The notes under the pieces were generated by a model, which did not search any database, had not been told where the DNA came from, and saw only the letters and a program-made list of their open reading frames with translations. From Phocoena phocoena (Eukaryota > Chordata > Mammalia > Artiodactyla > Phocoenidae), in contig NC_089232.1 in NCBI RefSeq assembly GCF_963924675.1, positions 38,401,159 through 38,465,158 on the forward strand: DNA of 64,000 nucleotides, read 5' to 3'. This document shows positions 46,801 through 57,314 of the stretch, one piece after another. Within the stretch, counting starts at the first letter, position 1; each line of letters opens with the position of its first letter. A program made the position numbers and the translations under genes.

Positions 46801-48468
46801 GACAGGCGTGGGTGTTCGTGTTTTTTTGTGTTTTAATTCCAGTAGTTGGGAGCCACTAAAGTTTTTTTAACCAAGAGGCTAAGGTGCTGAAAAGAGTATT
46901 TTAAGGAGGGAAGAATGGGGAGATAGGTTCACCTGTTAGGACCATCACCAGTAATCCTAGGATAAAGGTGACTAGGATAGTGGCAGTAGGAATCTAAAAG
47001 TGGGAAGTGAGAATGACGTAAAAGCAGGGTGTAGAGCAGATATGGCCAAATTCAGAATTGGGAATCAGATAATTTAAAATCTTATAACTTTTTTCTTTAA
47101 CTGAAATATAGTTGATTTATAATATTGTGATTCAGGTGTACAGCAAACAAATCTCATAATTTTTAATAATTATGATCATCTACGTAATTTTTGCCAGGAT
47201 ACTCTATTTTTTTATATTTTAATACATTTTTTTAAGATGTTGGGGGTAGGAGTTTATTTATTTATTTTTGCTGTGTTGGGTCTTCGTTTCTGTGCGAGGG
47301 CTTTCTCTAGTTGTGGCAAGTGGGGGCCACTCTTCATCGCGGTGCGCGGGCCTCTCACTATCATGACCTCTCCTGTTGCGGAGCACAGGCTCCAGATGCG
47401 CAGGCTCAGTAGTTGTGGCTCACGGGCCCAGTTGCTCCGCGGCACGTGGGATCCTCCCAGACCAGGGCTTGAACCCGTGTCCCCTGCATTAGCAGGCAGA
47501 TTCTCAACCACTGTGCCACCAGGGAAGCCCCTATTTTTTATTTATTTATTTTTGGCTGTGTTGGGTCTTCATTGCTGCATGTGGGCGTTCTCTAGTTGTG
47601 GCGAGTGAAGGCTATTCTTTGTTGCAGTGCGCAGGCTCATTGTGGTGGCTTTTCATTGCAGAGCATGGGCTCTAGGCGCGCGGGCCTGAGCAGTTGCAGC
47701 ACATGGGCTCAGTAGTTGTGGCTCGCAGGCTCTAGAGCGCAGGCTCAGTAGTTGTAGTGCGCGGGCCAGCACGTGGGATCTTTCTGGACCAGGGATTGAA
47801 CCCATGTCCCCGGCAATGGCAGGCAGATTCTTAACCACTGCGCCACCAGGGAAGGCCCTTTGCCAGGGTATTTTTAACTAAAAGATGCTTACAAGGAATT
47901 GTTTTGGAGTTAGGCTTGGAATTCAATTTTTCCAAATTTTAGTTGAAATACAAGCTACAGTGTAGAGAAGAGCTTAGTAGAGAGTATCTTACTCTTGACT
48001 AGACTAAGGGAAAACTAAGTTTGAGAGGCCTTGAGGTTTACTGGTAACTGTAGTTGGTGATATGGATCAGTTACAAACACTAATAGCAACTTGTACTGGT
48101 TTGCAGGGTGGTATTTCCAACATACTGGAGGAACTGGTTGTCCAGCCTCTGCTGGTTTCAGTCAGTGCACTGACTCTAGCAACTGAAACTGTCCGGAGCA
48201 TTCTGAAAATTGATGATGTGGTAAGTATATACAGGTCGTGAATTTCCCTACAAGGTCAAAAAGGCATATTTTTGAAGAGTTGGGGTAGGGGGCAGTAAAT
48301 GTTGTTAGTGTGCTAGTCTGGGTGAAAACAGTTCATACTTCTAGTCTTTTTTCACCTATAAAAATAGGGAGATTTGGATAACCACCTTAAACATCTTCCA
48401 TCCTTAAAATTCTGTCCTTACAGGTTTTGAAATCTGAGTTTTTCTCTTCTCAGGTAAACAGTCGGTAA
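34746..48468 (+). CDS. CCT4: CCT4, chaperonin-containing TCP1 subunit delta (14 coding exons)
   Basis: Delta subunit of the cytosolic group II chaperonin CCT/TRiC, which folds actin, tubulin and other proteins in an ATP-driven double ring. Exons: 34746-34872, 38614-38666, 39145-39234, 40181-40289, 40934-41076, 42369-42490, 42840-42972, 43978-44117, 45149-45245, 45328-45438, 45530-45660, 45802-46036, 48107-48220, 48454-48468. All introns are GT-AG and all phases agree, giving 539 codons and a stop, the same length as the human protein from memory. Visible motifs: LGPKGMDKM (52-60), TNDGATIL (71-78), GDGTT (103-107), Asp407 in the HDAL segment (equivalent to the GroEL hydrolysis Asp), GGGAPE (424-429). 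Cys450, mutated in the 'mutilated foot' rat, is intact. No frameshift or stop: a functional gene. Confidence 0.98.
36902..37244 (-). mobile_element. CHR-type SINE, long form
   Basis: Minus strand in CCT4 intron 1. Flanked by agattatgtatt (36890-36901) and agattatgcatt (37245-37256). Confidence 0.94.
37368..37682 (+). mobile_element. CHR-type SINE with small tandem duplication
   Basis: Plus strand in CCT4 intron 1. A 22-bp unit containing 'caacaagaagcccgcgcacc' is present twice in tandem (about 37538-37582). Confidence 0.92.
37888..38032 (+). mobile_element. CHR-1-like short SINE
   Basis: Duplication tgattttag at 37879-37887 and 38033-38041. Confidence 0.92.
38614..38666 (+). CDS. CCT4: CCT4 exon 2
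   Basis: Acceptor 'ttctgtttacag'. Codes Ala43 (completed) to Met60 with LGPKGMDKM, part of the nucleotide-binding equatorial domain. Donor gtgaaa, phase 0. Confidence 0.97.
39145..39234 (+). CDS. CCT4: CCT4 exon 3
   Basis: 30 codons, 61-90, with TNDGATIL. Acceptor 'aactttgtag', donor gtaagt. Phase 0 on both sides. Confidence 0.97.
40181..40289 (+). CDS. CCT4: CCT4 exon 4
   Basis: Codons 91-126 plus one base. Contains GDGTT (103-107), the ATP-binding signature of chaperonins. Donor gtgggt. Confidence 0.97.
40934..41076 (+). CDS. CCT4: CCT4 exon 5
   Basis: Gly127 (split) to Lys174, covering [10 protein letters not shown] and LSDRETLL. Donor gtgaga. Its open frame runs on into the intron by chance. 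Confidence 0.97.
41149..41358 (-). mobile_element. CHR-type SINE with internal deletion, CCT4 intron 5
   Basis: Minus strand. Duplication actgtgattttt at 41137-41148 and 41359-41370. The segment carrying the B box is missing: 'gcacgtgggctcagtt' joins directly to 'aaccactgcgccacc'. Confidence 0.93.
41359..42368 (+). other. CCT4: CCT4 intron 5, remainder
   Basis: MIR relics at about 41470-41600 ('cattttacagatgggaaaag') and 41860-42000; otherwise unique. Confidence 0.55.
42369..42490 (+). CDS. CCT4: CCT4 exon 6
   Basis: Codons 175-214 plus two bases: [12 protein letters not shown] to [10 protein letters not shown]. Acceptor 'ataattctag', donor gtaagc. Confidence 0.97.
42840..42972 (+). CDS. 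CCT4: CCT4 exon 7
   Basis: Completes Gly215, then codons 216-259, from [12 protein letters not shown] into the apical (substrate-binding) domain. Donor gtaagt, phase 0. Confidence 0.97.
42973..43977 (+). other. CCT4: CCT4 intron 7
   Basis: 1.0 kb, AT-rich and unique. Open frames on either strand are chance. Confidence 0.6.
43978..44117 (+). CDS. CCT4: CCT4 exon 8
   Basis: Codons 260-305 plus two bases, [10 protein letters not shown] to [15 protein letters not shown], apical domain. Donor gtgtgg; the frame running past it to 44187 is intronic. Confidence 0.97.
44118..45148 (+). other. CCT4: CCT4 intron 8
   Basis: 1.0 kb; a MIR-like relic at about 44640-44790, otherwise unique. Confidence 0.55.
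45149..45245 (+). CDS. CCT4: CCT4 exon 9
   Basis: Completes Arg306, then codons 307-338, [10 protein letters not shown] to DIEFICK. Acceptor 'tgtattttag', donor gtaaaa. Confidence 0.97.
45328..45438 (+). CDS. CCT4: CCT4 exon 10
   Basis: 37 codons (339-375), [10 protein letters not shown] to GSGKLIK. The preceding intron is only 82 bp. Donor gtaaca. Confidence 0.97.
45530..45660 (+). CDS. CCT4: CCT4 exon 11
   Basis: Codons 376-418 plus two bases, [12 protein letters not shown] to the [13 protein letters not shown] segment holding Asp407. The acceptor 'gtttactaaag' has a weak pyrimidine tract, and the preceding intron is only 91 bp. Donor gtaata. Confidence 0.96.
45802..46036 (+). CDS. CCT4: CCT4 exon 12
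   Basis: Largest exon: completes Arg419, codons 420-497, with GGGAPE (424-429) and Cys450. Donor gtaata, phase 0. Confidence 0.97.
47250..47530 (-). mobile_element. CHR-type SINE, mosaic form
   Basis: Minus strand. Combines the long-form tail ('ggctttctctagttgtggc') with the dolphin-form middle ('gggcctctcactatcatgac'), like the copy at 33521. Confidence 0.9.
47531..47858 (-). mobile_element. CHR-type SINE, long form
   Basis: Minus strand, directly next to the previous SINE, separated only by a T/A-rich tail. Confidence 0.9.
48107..48220 (+). CDS. CCT4: CCT4 exon 13
   Basis: 38 codons (498-535), [16 protein letters not shown] to ILKIDDV. Acceptor 'tggtttgcag', donor gtaagt. Confidence 0.97.
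48454..48468 (+). CDS. CCT4: CCT4 exon 14, last codons
   Basis: Acceptor 'tctcttctcag', then codes V-N-S-R and stop TAA. Human ends V-N-T-R from memory, so the short C-terminal exon is supported by homology despite having only four codons. Confidence 0.93.
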   Translation, partial: VNSR

Positions 48469-48665
48469 CATGGATAACACTGGCTGACTGGCACCATCAT
48501 GGCCACTAATAGCGCAGCTGGAGTGGAAGAGCACCTTGGCATTCCTTGTTGTTTGGAAGATTGTTTCCTTTATGAATTTCTGGGCCTGGTTTTCCAGCTG
48601 GCATTTGCTTCAAATTGTATTGACACAGTTTGATGAAAACATTAAAAATATGGTTTCAAAGGGCA
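48469..48665 (+). terminator. CCT4: CCT4 3' UTR and polyadenylation signal
   Basis: About 190 bp of 3' UTR. attaaa at 48641-48646 is the first credible polyadenylation hexamer, so the mRNA probably ends near 48660. The cleavage point is inferred. Confidence 0.65.
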
Positions 48666-49643
48666 GATTAATTGATTGTGCTCCTGCATTACCCCCACTG
48701 CCCTGCCCTCACAACCTCTGTTACCTCTGATCCTCTTGAGAAATCTGTATAGGAAGGGAAAGAAGACTTCGCACTTACCTGTTAACTTCCTTATGGGCTT
48801 AATCCTGGGTACTTTTAAGTTTTCTGTTAGTTTTTTAACAGAAGTATTGAGAAGGAAAAATGGCCCAGTATGCTCATCACCCTGATAAATCCCTGCTTAC
48901 AATAATATATATGCTGATTGAAAAGTTAACAATACAGAAGAAAAGTGAAAAATGAAAGTCTTTCTCATGCTAATCCCTTTCTCCAAGAATAACCACTGTT
49001 GTGTTAATTGGGATTCCTTCTAAAAATAAAAATGTAGCAGATCTTACTTGTACAAGAAGGATTCATAACTAGTAAGTCTTTTTCCAGTGGTTTAAAACAT
49101 CTTTATTGCCTCTACCCTGATCAACAAGCATTGTCTTGCACCATGAGTGGTGTAAAATCTAACTAGTGTCCATCCTTGCTTTAGCCACCTTCCAGTCAAT
49201 TCTGCATACACTATATATATAGCTAGTGATCTTTTTAAACTTGTCAGGCACTCCTTTATAAAAGCTTTCATGACTTCTGATTGCCTTTGGAGGAAGGCCA
49301 AACCCTTAAGGTGGACCACAAATTGGGCCTCTGTAATCTTGTATCACACTCAACCATCTTTCTTTTGTGTATTTCACAAAAGTGTTATGAAAGCAGCTGG
49401 GGGGAGCTCCTTCACATCTGGAGAAAGAACTTCAGCAGACCAGCCTGAAGCTTGGTTGTGTCTGACAACTCCGGTAGTTAATTAAAATGACTAACTTGGT
49501 AAATGGTAAATTCAGATAAGTCTTTGGATAGTCTGGAATTTAATAATTCAATGATTATCATTTTAGTGGGTATTAGGAGCTTGCTGTTAAAAAAATCATA
49601 GCTACCATAAAACAACTGAATTATGTATATGCTAAATACTTTT
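48666..49643. other. Gene-free sequence downstream of CCT4
   Basis: Unique or too decayed to name; no coding signal. Confidence 0.45.
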
Positions 49644-49946
49644 ATTTTTGGCTGTGTTGGGTCTTCGTTGCTGCACGCAGGCTTTCTCTAGTTGCAGCGA
49701 GTGGGGGCTACTCTTCGTCGTGGTGCGCGGGCTTCTAATTGTGGTGGCTTCTGGTTGCGGAGCACGGGCTCTGAGCATGCGGGCTTCAGTAGTTGTGGCT
49801 CACAGGCTGTAGAATGCAGGCTCATTAGTTGTGGCGCATGGGGTTAGTTGCTCCGCAGCATGTGGGATCTTCCCAGACCCGGGATCGAACCTGTGTCCCC
49901 TGCATTGGCAGGTGGATTCTTAACCACTGTGCCACCCCGGAAGCCC
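49644..49946 (-). mobile_element. CHR-type SINE, long form
   Basis: Minus strand. Duplication tatgctaaatactttta / tatcctaaatactctta flanks it (49627-49643, 49947-49963). Confidence 0.94.
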
Positions 49947-49963
49947 TATCCTAAATACTCTTA

Positions 49964-50457
49964 AGTGAAAATACTTTAACCAAAATTATTTATATTGGAA
50001 CTTTTAATTGAGTTATTCAGCATCCTTATGTGTATCTGTGTCTTAGGGTATACCTATATATCTAAATATATGAGTAGTTTATTTTTTTTTATTTTTATTT
50101 TTTTTTGAGTAGTTTATATTTAAAGCCTTGTAAAGGGAACTCTAACGAGACAAACATTTCCTAGTCATTTATTCTGTTAAGTTTGATATAAATTAAGCCA
50201 CTAACTATTTAGGGTTTGACTCGGGTTTTACGACAGTTTATAAAATAAGTTATGTTTTAGGGAAGGGAAGCCCAAGTGACAAAATTCAAAATAGTTGTTT
50301 GATACAGTTAAATAATTCTAAAGTAATGAAAGGGAAATGTATCCTGTTAAATATTTAAAAGGTATGCTTTTAACAATGAGGAAGGATGACTATCCTAATG
50401 AGGCAAAGGTTTTGCATACTTTTTTCCTCTTGAGTACTATTTATTCCTCACCCTCAG
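49964..50457. other. Gene-free intergenic sequence
   Basis: AT-rich with a T-run near 50080-50105; nothing else seen. Confidence 0.45.
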
Positions 50458-50609
50458 TTTTTCTTTCCTTTTTTTTTTTGTCTTTTTTTTTTTTTTTTTG
50501 GCCACACGCAGCAAGGCTTGCAGGATGTTAGTTCCCTGACCAGGGATTGAACCCCGGGCCTAGGCAGTGAAAGCACCAAGTTCTGACCACTGGACCACTA
50601 GGGAATTCC
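50458..50609 (-). mobile_element. CHR-1-like short SINE
   Basis: Minus strand with a long interrupted T tail. Duplication caccctcag at 50449-50457 and 50610-50618. Confidence 0.93.
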
Positions 50610-50618
50610 CACCCTCAG

Positions 50619-51149
50619 CTTTTCATTAAAATGAAAAAATTTTAATACAGTGAAGTTCAAAGAATAGTATGAACACCGTATACCCTCCACCTAAATTTAA
50701 CTACTTCGGCATATTCCCATAAAGTCAGTTCTATAACATGTATAACTAAAAATCATGGTGTGCAAAATGATGCAATAGAAATCACAGGGCTTACAGAAAT
50801 GCGGTTGAGGCACAACCCCAAAACTTAATCAGCAACGCAAAAGGAACCTGATAAAACAGTTCTACAGATGCTAAAATGGTTAACAACTGCATAGTATATT
50901 AAATATGCCACTTGGAAACACCTCAAGTTGTGGAAGTAGCTGTCGGAAGTAGGAGCTACTGTCATTGCAAAGTAATAGAAGGAGGGTTATCTGAAACGTG
51001 ACAAAGTTGTAATAACTGATGTGATGAATGTGGCTCATAAAAGTTAGTTGATGTATCAGTATTTTGAGGTATAAGTGTGTGGTTTTGTGTGTTATTGGGC
51101 AGTTTGATTCAGGTGGATTCATTTTTCTGTCTTTGCTTTTTTAAAATTG
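50619..51149. other. Gene-free intergenic sequence
   Basis: 50640-50740 resembles an L1M 3' UTR scrap ('gtatgaacaccgtatacc'); the rest is unique. Confidence 0.4.
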
Positions 51150-51338
51150 TCATTTAATTTTTTTTTTAATTTATTTATTTAGGTTGTGCCAGTTCTTAGT
51201 CATGGCACGTGGGATCTTTAGTTGCAGGATTGCGGCATGCATGTGGGATCTAGTTCCCCAACCAGTAATCAAACCCAAGCCCTGTGCATTGGGAGCACAG
51301 AGTTTTACCCACTGGACCACCAGGGAAGTAAGTCCCTG
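51150..51338 (-). mobile_element. CHR-type SINE
   Basis: Minus strand, AAAT-type tail ('aatttatttatttagg'), mid-length body, diverged B-box region. Confidence 0.85.
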
Positions 51339-51779
51339 TGTTTGCTTTCTTCTTTTGAGGAAATGACACAAATGTGAAACGGATTTTGCTCACATTGTTC
51401 ACTTGCTACTTAAAGATTCTTCGTATTTTGACAGTTTGACTATCGTGTTTTAAGTTTGGTCCCCTTCAGTTTTCTTGAGGTTTTTAGTGGTACAGATTAA
51501 TATTTCTTCCATCGGTTTTGTTGAATTGAGTTAGGGATCAAAGTTCCAAAAGACTGAGTTGGACTAGAAGTTGTGGGATGAAGTACTAGAAAACAGGAAG
51601 CTTTACAGAAATAGTTCCCAGACGTGTAGAGGTGTAGCCTTGAGTATTTGGCTGAGTACTTATTTCTGTGTCGGGGGTAAAACTAGAGTTCAAGGAACAA
51701 CCAATGAAAAGTAGCAGACTGAAGTTTACAACAGGCTAGGAATAGTTTAAATTCTCATTAGCCAAATTGGAGAAACCTT
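51339..51779. other. Gene-free sequence left of the L1M
   Basis: No coding signal; may include decayed L1M 5' sequence. Confidence 0.35.
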
Positions 51780-52012
51780 GCAATATACAAGGACTGAATA
51801 GAGCCTTCAGAAGGGTTCTGCCTTAGTAGCAAGGCTAAATTTGCCATAGAGTAGAGATTGCTGTGGACTCTTCATAGAAAAGGATTTCTTTAAAGGATCA
51901 AACCAATCCCAAGCAACATACCTGTGCATCTGAACAAAGCTTAAAACTCTTAAAGGATACAATAATATAAAATTCACAATGTCTGGTATTAAATAAAAAA
52001 TCATCAGTAATG

Positions 52013-52481
52013 TGAATGGATAAAGAAGATGTATATGTATACAATGGAATACTACTCAGCCATTTAAAAAGGATGAAATTTTGCCATTTGCAGCAACATG
52101 GATAGACTTGGCATTATACTAAGTGAAATAAGTCCGAAAGACAAACACTGTCTGATGTCACTTATATGTGGAATCGACAATGCAACAAACCAGTGAGTAT
52201 AACAAAAAAGAAACAGTCACAGAACAAACCAGTGGTTACCGGTGGGGAGAGAGAAGAAGGGGGGGCAATATAGAGGTAGGGGAGTAAGAGGTACAAACTA
52301 TTAGGTATAAAATAAGCTACAAAGGTGTATTGTACAACACAGGGAATACAGCCAATATTTTATAATAACTAAATGGAGTATAGCCTTTATAAAGATTTGT
52401 GAATCACTATATTGTACACATGTAATATAATATGGTATAGCAACTACATCTCAATTTTAAAAAGAAAGGGCATCAAAACGA
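52013..52481 (+). mobile_element. Younger L1 3' end inside the L1M
   Basis: ORF2 end and G-rich 3' UTR ending 'caactacatctcaattttaa'. Flanked by 'aaaaaatcatcagtaatg' (51995-52012) and a similar copy from about 52482, the target duplication. Confidence 0.8.
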
Positions 52482-52661
52482 AAAAAAATCAGTCATGCAA
52501 GTGAAAGCACAATAGAGTAACTCAAAGCCATATGGAGAAATATAAAGATCTCAAAGGTAATTACATGGGCAATGTAAAAGCTAGTGTTTTTGTAACAGTT
52601 TCTACTTTTTGTCTTCTATATGATTTAAGAGAGTGATATATTTAAAGACAAAAGTTAGTCT

Positions 52662-52864
52662 AGGGGCTTCCCTGGTGGCGCAGTGGTTGAGAGCCCGCCT
52701 GCTGATGCAGGGGACACGGGTTCGTGCCCCGGTCCGGGAAGATCCCACATGCTGCGGAGCGGCTAAGCCCGTGAGCCATGGCCGCTGGGCCTGCGCGTCC
52801 GGAGCCTGTGCTCCGCAACGGGAGAGGCCACAACAGTGAGAGGCCCGCGGACTGCAAAAAAAAA
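52662..52864 (+). mobile_element. CHR-type SINE, dolphin form
   Basis: Duplication aaagttagtct / aaaattagtct at 52651-52661 and 52865-52875. Confidence 0.94.
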
Positions 52865-53608
52865 AAAAATTAGTCTTAAGTTTTACAAACTTTGGTTTGT
52901 AACTTCGAATCTTGTTTTCTACATCGTTTAAGAGAGTAATGCACTTAAGAGAATTATTAGTTTATGTTTTGGGGCACATAGTCTATAAAGATGAAATTTT
53001 GTGACCTCAAATGAAAGCAGTATGAACAAAGCTATAAAGTAGCAGTTTTTGTATGCTGTTGAAGTTAGTTAAGCTGCTATAAATTCAAATTAGAGGGTTA
53101 TAACTTTAGGATATTAAATGTTATCCCCGTGGTAACCACACGCACACACAAACTATAGAATATATACAAAAGGGAGTGAGAAAAGAATTTAAACAATTCG
53201 CTACAAAAAATTAAACACAAAAGACAGTAAATCACAAAATGAGGGATGAAAAAACCTATAAGTCATATAGAAAAGAAATAGGAAAAAGACAGTTGTAAGT
53301 TCCTCCTAACCAGTAATTAAATGTAAATAGATTAAACTCATCAAAACAGAGATTGGCAGAATGGATATAAACACATGATCCAACTATATGCTGTCTATAA
53401 AGACTAGATCCAAAGACAAGTATATTGAAAGTGGAATGATGGAAAAAATATATTCCACGCACATAGTAACCAAAAGAAAGGAGTGGCTCTACTGATAACA
53501 GACAAAATAGAACCTAAAAAAAGTCAAAAGAAACAAAAGACACTGTGGAGATATAACAATTAGAAATGTTCATGCACCCAATGACAGGACATCAAAATAC
53601 TGTGAAGC

Positions 53609-53714
53609 AAAAATCATCAGTCATGCAAGTGAAAGGACAGTAGACAGTAACTTGAGGCTGTGTGGAGAAATAAAGATCTCAATAAAGGTAAATACATAAG
53701 CAGCATTACTGGCA
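53609..53714 (+). repeat. Copied block in L1M (source near 52001 + 52485-52572)
   Basis: 'atcagtcatgcaagtgaaag', 'gtggagaaataaagatctca' and 'ggtaaatacat' repeat the L1M linker segment 1.1 kb upstream at roughly 80% identity by eye. The block interrupts the endonuclease-region text between 'tgaagcaaaaa' and 'attgaagggag'. Confidence 0.65.
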
Positions 53715-54434
53715 ATTGAAGGGAGATATAAAATTATAGTTGGAGACTTAAGTACCTCACTCACAATAATGGACAAAACAATCAAGAAAGGAAATAGAAG
53801 ACAGCACAATAAACCAACTAGATATAACAGACATACAGAACACTGCTCCACAATAAGCATACATATTCTTCTCAAGTACACATGGGACATTTTTCAGGAT
53901 ATGCCATATGTTAAGCCACAAATCGTTTCAATAGATTTTAAAAGGTAGATAGCATACAAAGTATCTTCTCTGACCACAACAGGATGAAGTTAGAAATCAA
54001 TAACGGAGGGAAGAGTGGAAAATTCAAAAAATTGTGGAAACTAAACACACTTTTCAATAACCAATGGGTCAAAGAAGAAATCATAAATTAGAAAATACCT
54101 AGAGTTGAATGCAAATGAAAACACAACATACCAAAACTTATGGGACACAGCAAAAGCAGTGCTAAGAAGGAAATTTATAACTATAAAACGCTTACTTTAA
54201 AAAATAAAAACTCAAAACAACCTAACTGTACAACTTTAACTAGAAATAGAAAAAGAACAAATTAAATCCAAAGCTAGCAGAAGGAAGGAAATAAAGATTA
54301 GAACAGAGAGAAATGAAATAGAGGATAGAAAACAATAAAGAAAATTGATGAAACTAAAAGATGTTTGTTGGAAAAGAATAAAATTAACTTTTTAGCTAGA
54401 TGGATTAAGAAAAAAAATTACTAAAATCTACAAG

Positions 54435-54517
54435 AAATTAGAAAATACTTAGAGATGAATGCGTATGAAAACACAACATACCAAAACTATGGGACACAGC
54501 AAAAGCAGTGCTAAGAA
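54435..54517 (+). repeat. Copied block in L1M (source 54085-54168)
   Basis: 83 bp with about four mismatches and a 1-base gap to 54085-54168, from 'aaattagaaaatac' to 'gcagtgctaagaa', placed 350 bp downstream in direct orientation. Confidence 0.8.
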
Positions 54518-55121
54518 AGTGAGGACATTACTGCCGATTTTCCAGACGTGAAAAGCATTATAAGAAAATACAATGAACAATTTGTATGCTCACAAGTTAG
54601 ATAACCTGGATCGAATGGACAAATCCTAGAAACACAAAACCTACCAAGTCTAAATCATGAAGAAACAGAAAATCTGAATATACCTATAGCCAGTAAGGAC
54701 ACTGAATCAATAATCAAAATCTCCCAACAAAGAAAAGCCCTGGACTCGACCCAGTGGCTTTACTGGTGAATTAAACCAAACATTTAAAGAACTAATACCG
54801 GGCCTCCTCAAACTTTTCAAAAAATTGGAGAGGAAGGAACACTTTCTAATTCATTCTATAAGGCCAGCATTACCCTGATACCAAAGCCAGACAAAGACAC
54901 TACAAGAAAACTACAGACCAAATATTCCTTATGAACAATGATACAAAAATTCTCACTAGTAGCAAACCAAATTTAGCAGCATAGTAAAAGTATTATGCAC
55001 CATGACCAAGTGAAATTTTATTCCTAGACTGCAAGGATGTTTCAACATGTGAAAATTAATCAATGCAATATATCATTAAATTAATCAATGCAAAAGAAAT
55101 TAAGTGAAAAACACCTACATG

Positions 55122-55432
55122 GGACTTCCCTGGTGGTGCAGTGGTTAAGAATCTGCCTGCCAATGCAGGGAACATGGGTTCGAGCCCTGGTCTGGGAAGA
55201 TCACACATGCCATGGAGGAGCTAAGCCCATGTGTCACAACTACTGACCCTGCACTCTAGAGCCCATGAGCCACAACTACTGAGCCCTCATGCCACAACTA
55301 CTGAAGCCTGCGTGCCTAGAGCCTGTGCCCTGCAACAAGAGAAGCCACCACAATGAGAAGTCCGCGCACAGCAACGAAGGCGCAATGCAGCCAAAAATAA
55401 ATAAATAAATTTATTTTTAAAAAAACAAAAGA
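55122..55432 (+). mobile_element. CHR-type SINE, long form (outer)
   Basis: Preceded by aaaacacctacatg (ending 55121); the matching copy aaaaacctacatg is found only after the next SINE (55601-55613). Confidence 0.92.
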
Positions 55433-55600
55433 GGGGCCTTCCCTGGTGGGCCAGTGGTTAAGAATCCGCCTCCAATGCAGGGGACGCAGGTTCGAGCCCT
55501 GGTCAGGGAACTTAGGATCCCACATGCCGCAGGGCAACTAAGCCTGCACAACGCAACTAAGACCCGATGCAGCCAAATAAACAAATTAAAAAAAAAAACA
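55433..55600 (+). mobile_element. CHR-type SINE (inner, in the tail of the previous)
   Basis: Short-body form inserted in the A-rich tail of the SINE at 55122. Confidence 0.9.
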
Positions 55601-55943
55601 AAAAACCTACATGATCATCTCAATTTATGCAGAAAAAGCATTTGACAAATTGCAACAATTTCATGATAAAAAAAAAAAGGAATAGAAGCGAACTACCTCA
55701 ACATAATGAAAAGCCATATATGAAAAACCCAAAACAAACATCAGACTCAATGGTGAAAGACTGAAAACTTTTTCTTTAAAAAAGCCAAGGATGCCCACTT
55801 TTACCACTTCTATTCAACATAGTATGGACGTTCTAGCCAGAGCAATTAGGCAAGATAAAGAAAGTAGAGGCATACAAATTGGAAAGGAAGACGTAAAATT
55901 ACATTTGCAAATGATATGATCTTACATGTAAAAAGCCCCAAAG

Positions 55944-55947
<4 letters not shown>

Positions 55948-55976
<29 letters not shown>
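55948..55976. repeat. (CA)n microsatellite
   Basis: About 14 CA units within L1M RT sequence. Confidence 0.95.
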
Positions 55977-55977
<1 letters not shown>

Positions 55978-57182
55978 GCTGTTAGAATAAATGGTTTCAG
56001 CAAAGTAACAGGATACAAAGTCAACACACAAAAATCATTTGCATTTTTATACACTAACAAGAATCTGAAAAGGAAATTACAAAAACAATTCAATTCATAA
56101 TAGCATCAAAAATAAATAAAATATTTAGAAATTAACTTAACCAAGGAAAAGAAAGATTTGCTCAGTGAAAATTACAAAACATTGTTGAAAGAAATTAAAG
56201 AAGACAAATAAATGGAAAAAGATCCCATGTTCATGGATTCAAAGACTGAATATTGTTAAAATGTCAATATATCCAAAGTGATCTACAGATTCCATGTAAT
56301 CCCTATCAAAATACCAATGGCATTATTCACAGAACTGGAACGAATATCCTAAAATTTGTATGGAACTACAAAAGACCTTGAATGTCCAAAGCAATGTTAA
56401 GAAGAACAAAGCTGGAGGTATTATGCACCCTGATTTCAAGCTATACAGCAAGCTACGGTAATCAAAACAGTGTGGCACTGGCATAAAGACCCACATTTAG
56501 ACCAGTGAAATAGAATAAATAAACACAAATATGTTCAAATGAGTTTTGACAAGCAAGCCAAGACCACTCAATGTGGAAAGGTCAGTCTTTTCAACAAATA
56601 CTGCTGGGAAAAGTGGATGTCCACATGCAAAAGAATGAGGTTAGACCCTTACCTAACACCATATACGAAAATTAACTGAAAGTGGATCAAAGACCTAAGA
56701 CAATAACACTCTTAGAAGAAAACATAGAACAAAATCTTCACAATATTGGATTTGGCAATGTCACTTCATAGATATGACATAAAAGACACAGAAAACAAAA
56801 GAAAAAATAGACAAATTGGACTTCATGAATATTTTAAAGTTTTGTACATCAAAAGACACTATCAACAGAGGAAAAAGCAACCCACAGAAAGGGAAAAAAA
56901 AATCTGCAAATCCCATATCTAATAGGGATTAGTACCTAGAATATATAGAGAGAACTACTAAAACTCAACAACAAAATAACAAACAACCCAATTTAAAAAT
57001 GGGCAAAGAAAAAAAAAAGGGCAAATAACTTGAATAGATATTTCTTCAAAGAAGATATACAAATGGCCAATAAGCACATGAAAAGATGCTCAACATCACT
57101 AATAATTAGGGAAATGCAAATCAAAACTACAGGATATCACCTCATACCCTTTAGGATGGCTACTATCAGAAAAACAAAACAA

Positions 57183-57314
57183 CGGGAATGCCCTGGTGGT
57201 CCAGCAGTTAGGACTCTGCACTTCCACTGCAGGGGGCATGGGTTCGATCCCTGACTGGGGAACTAAGATCTCGCAAGCCACGTGGCACAGCAAAACAAAA
57301 AAAAAAAAAGAAAA
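57183..57314 (+). mobile_element. CHR-1-like short SINE (first of a pair)
   Basis: Preceded by agaaaaacaaaacaa (ending 57182); the matching copy is at 57664-57678, after the next SINE. Confidence 0.9.

Larger units (their letters stand above)
46037..48106 (+). other. CCT4: CCT4 intron 12
   Basis: 2.1 kb. MIR-like relic near 46260-46400, L2 relic about 46590-47010, reverse L1 scrap near 47085-47150, then two minus-strand SINEs. Confidence 0.65.

Noticed and set aside
34873..48106. Intronic snoRNA genes, as found in some other CCT subunit genes
   Set aside because: I saw no convincing paired C/D or H/ACA boxes in CCT4 introns; a covariance-model search would be needed to exclude them.
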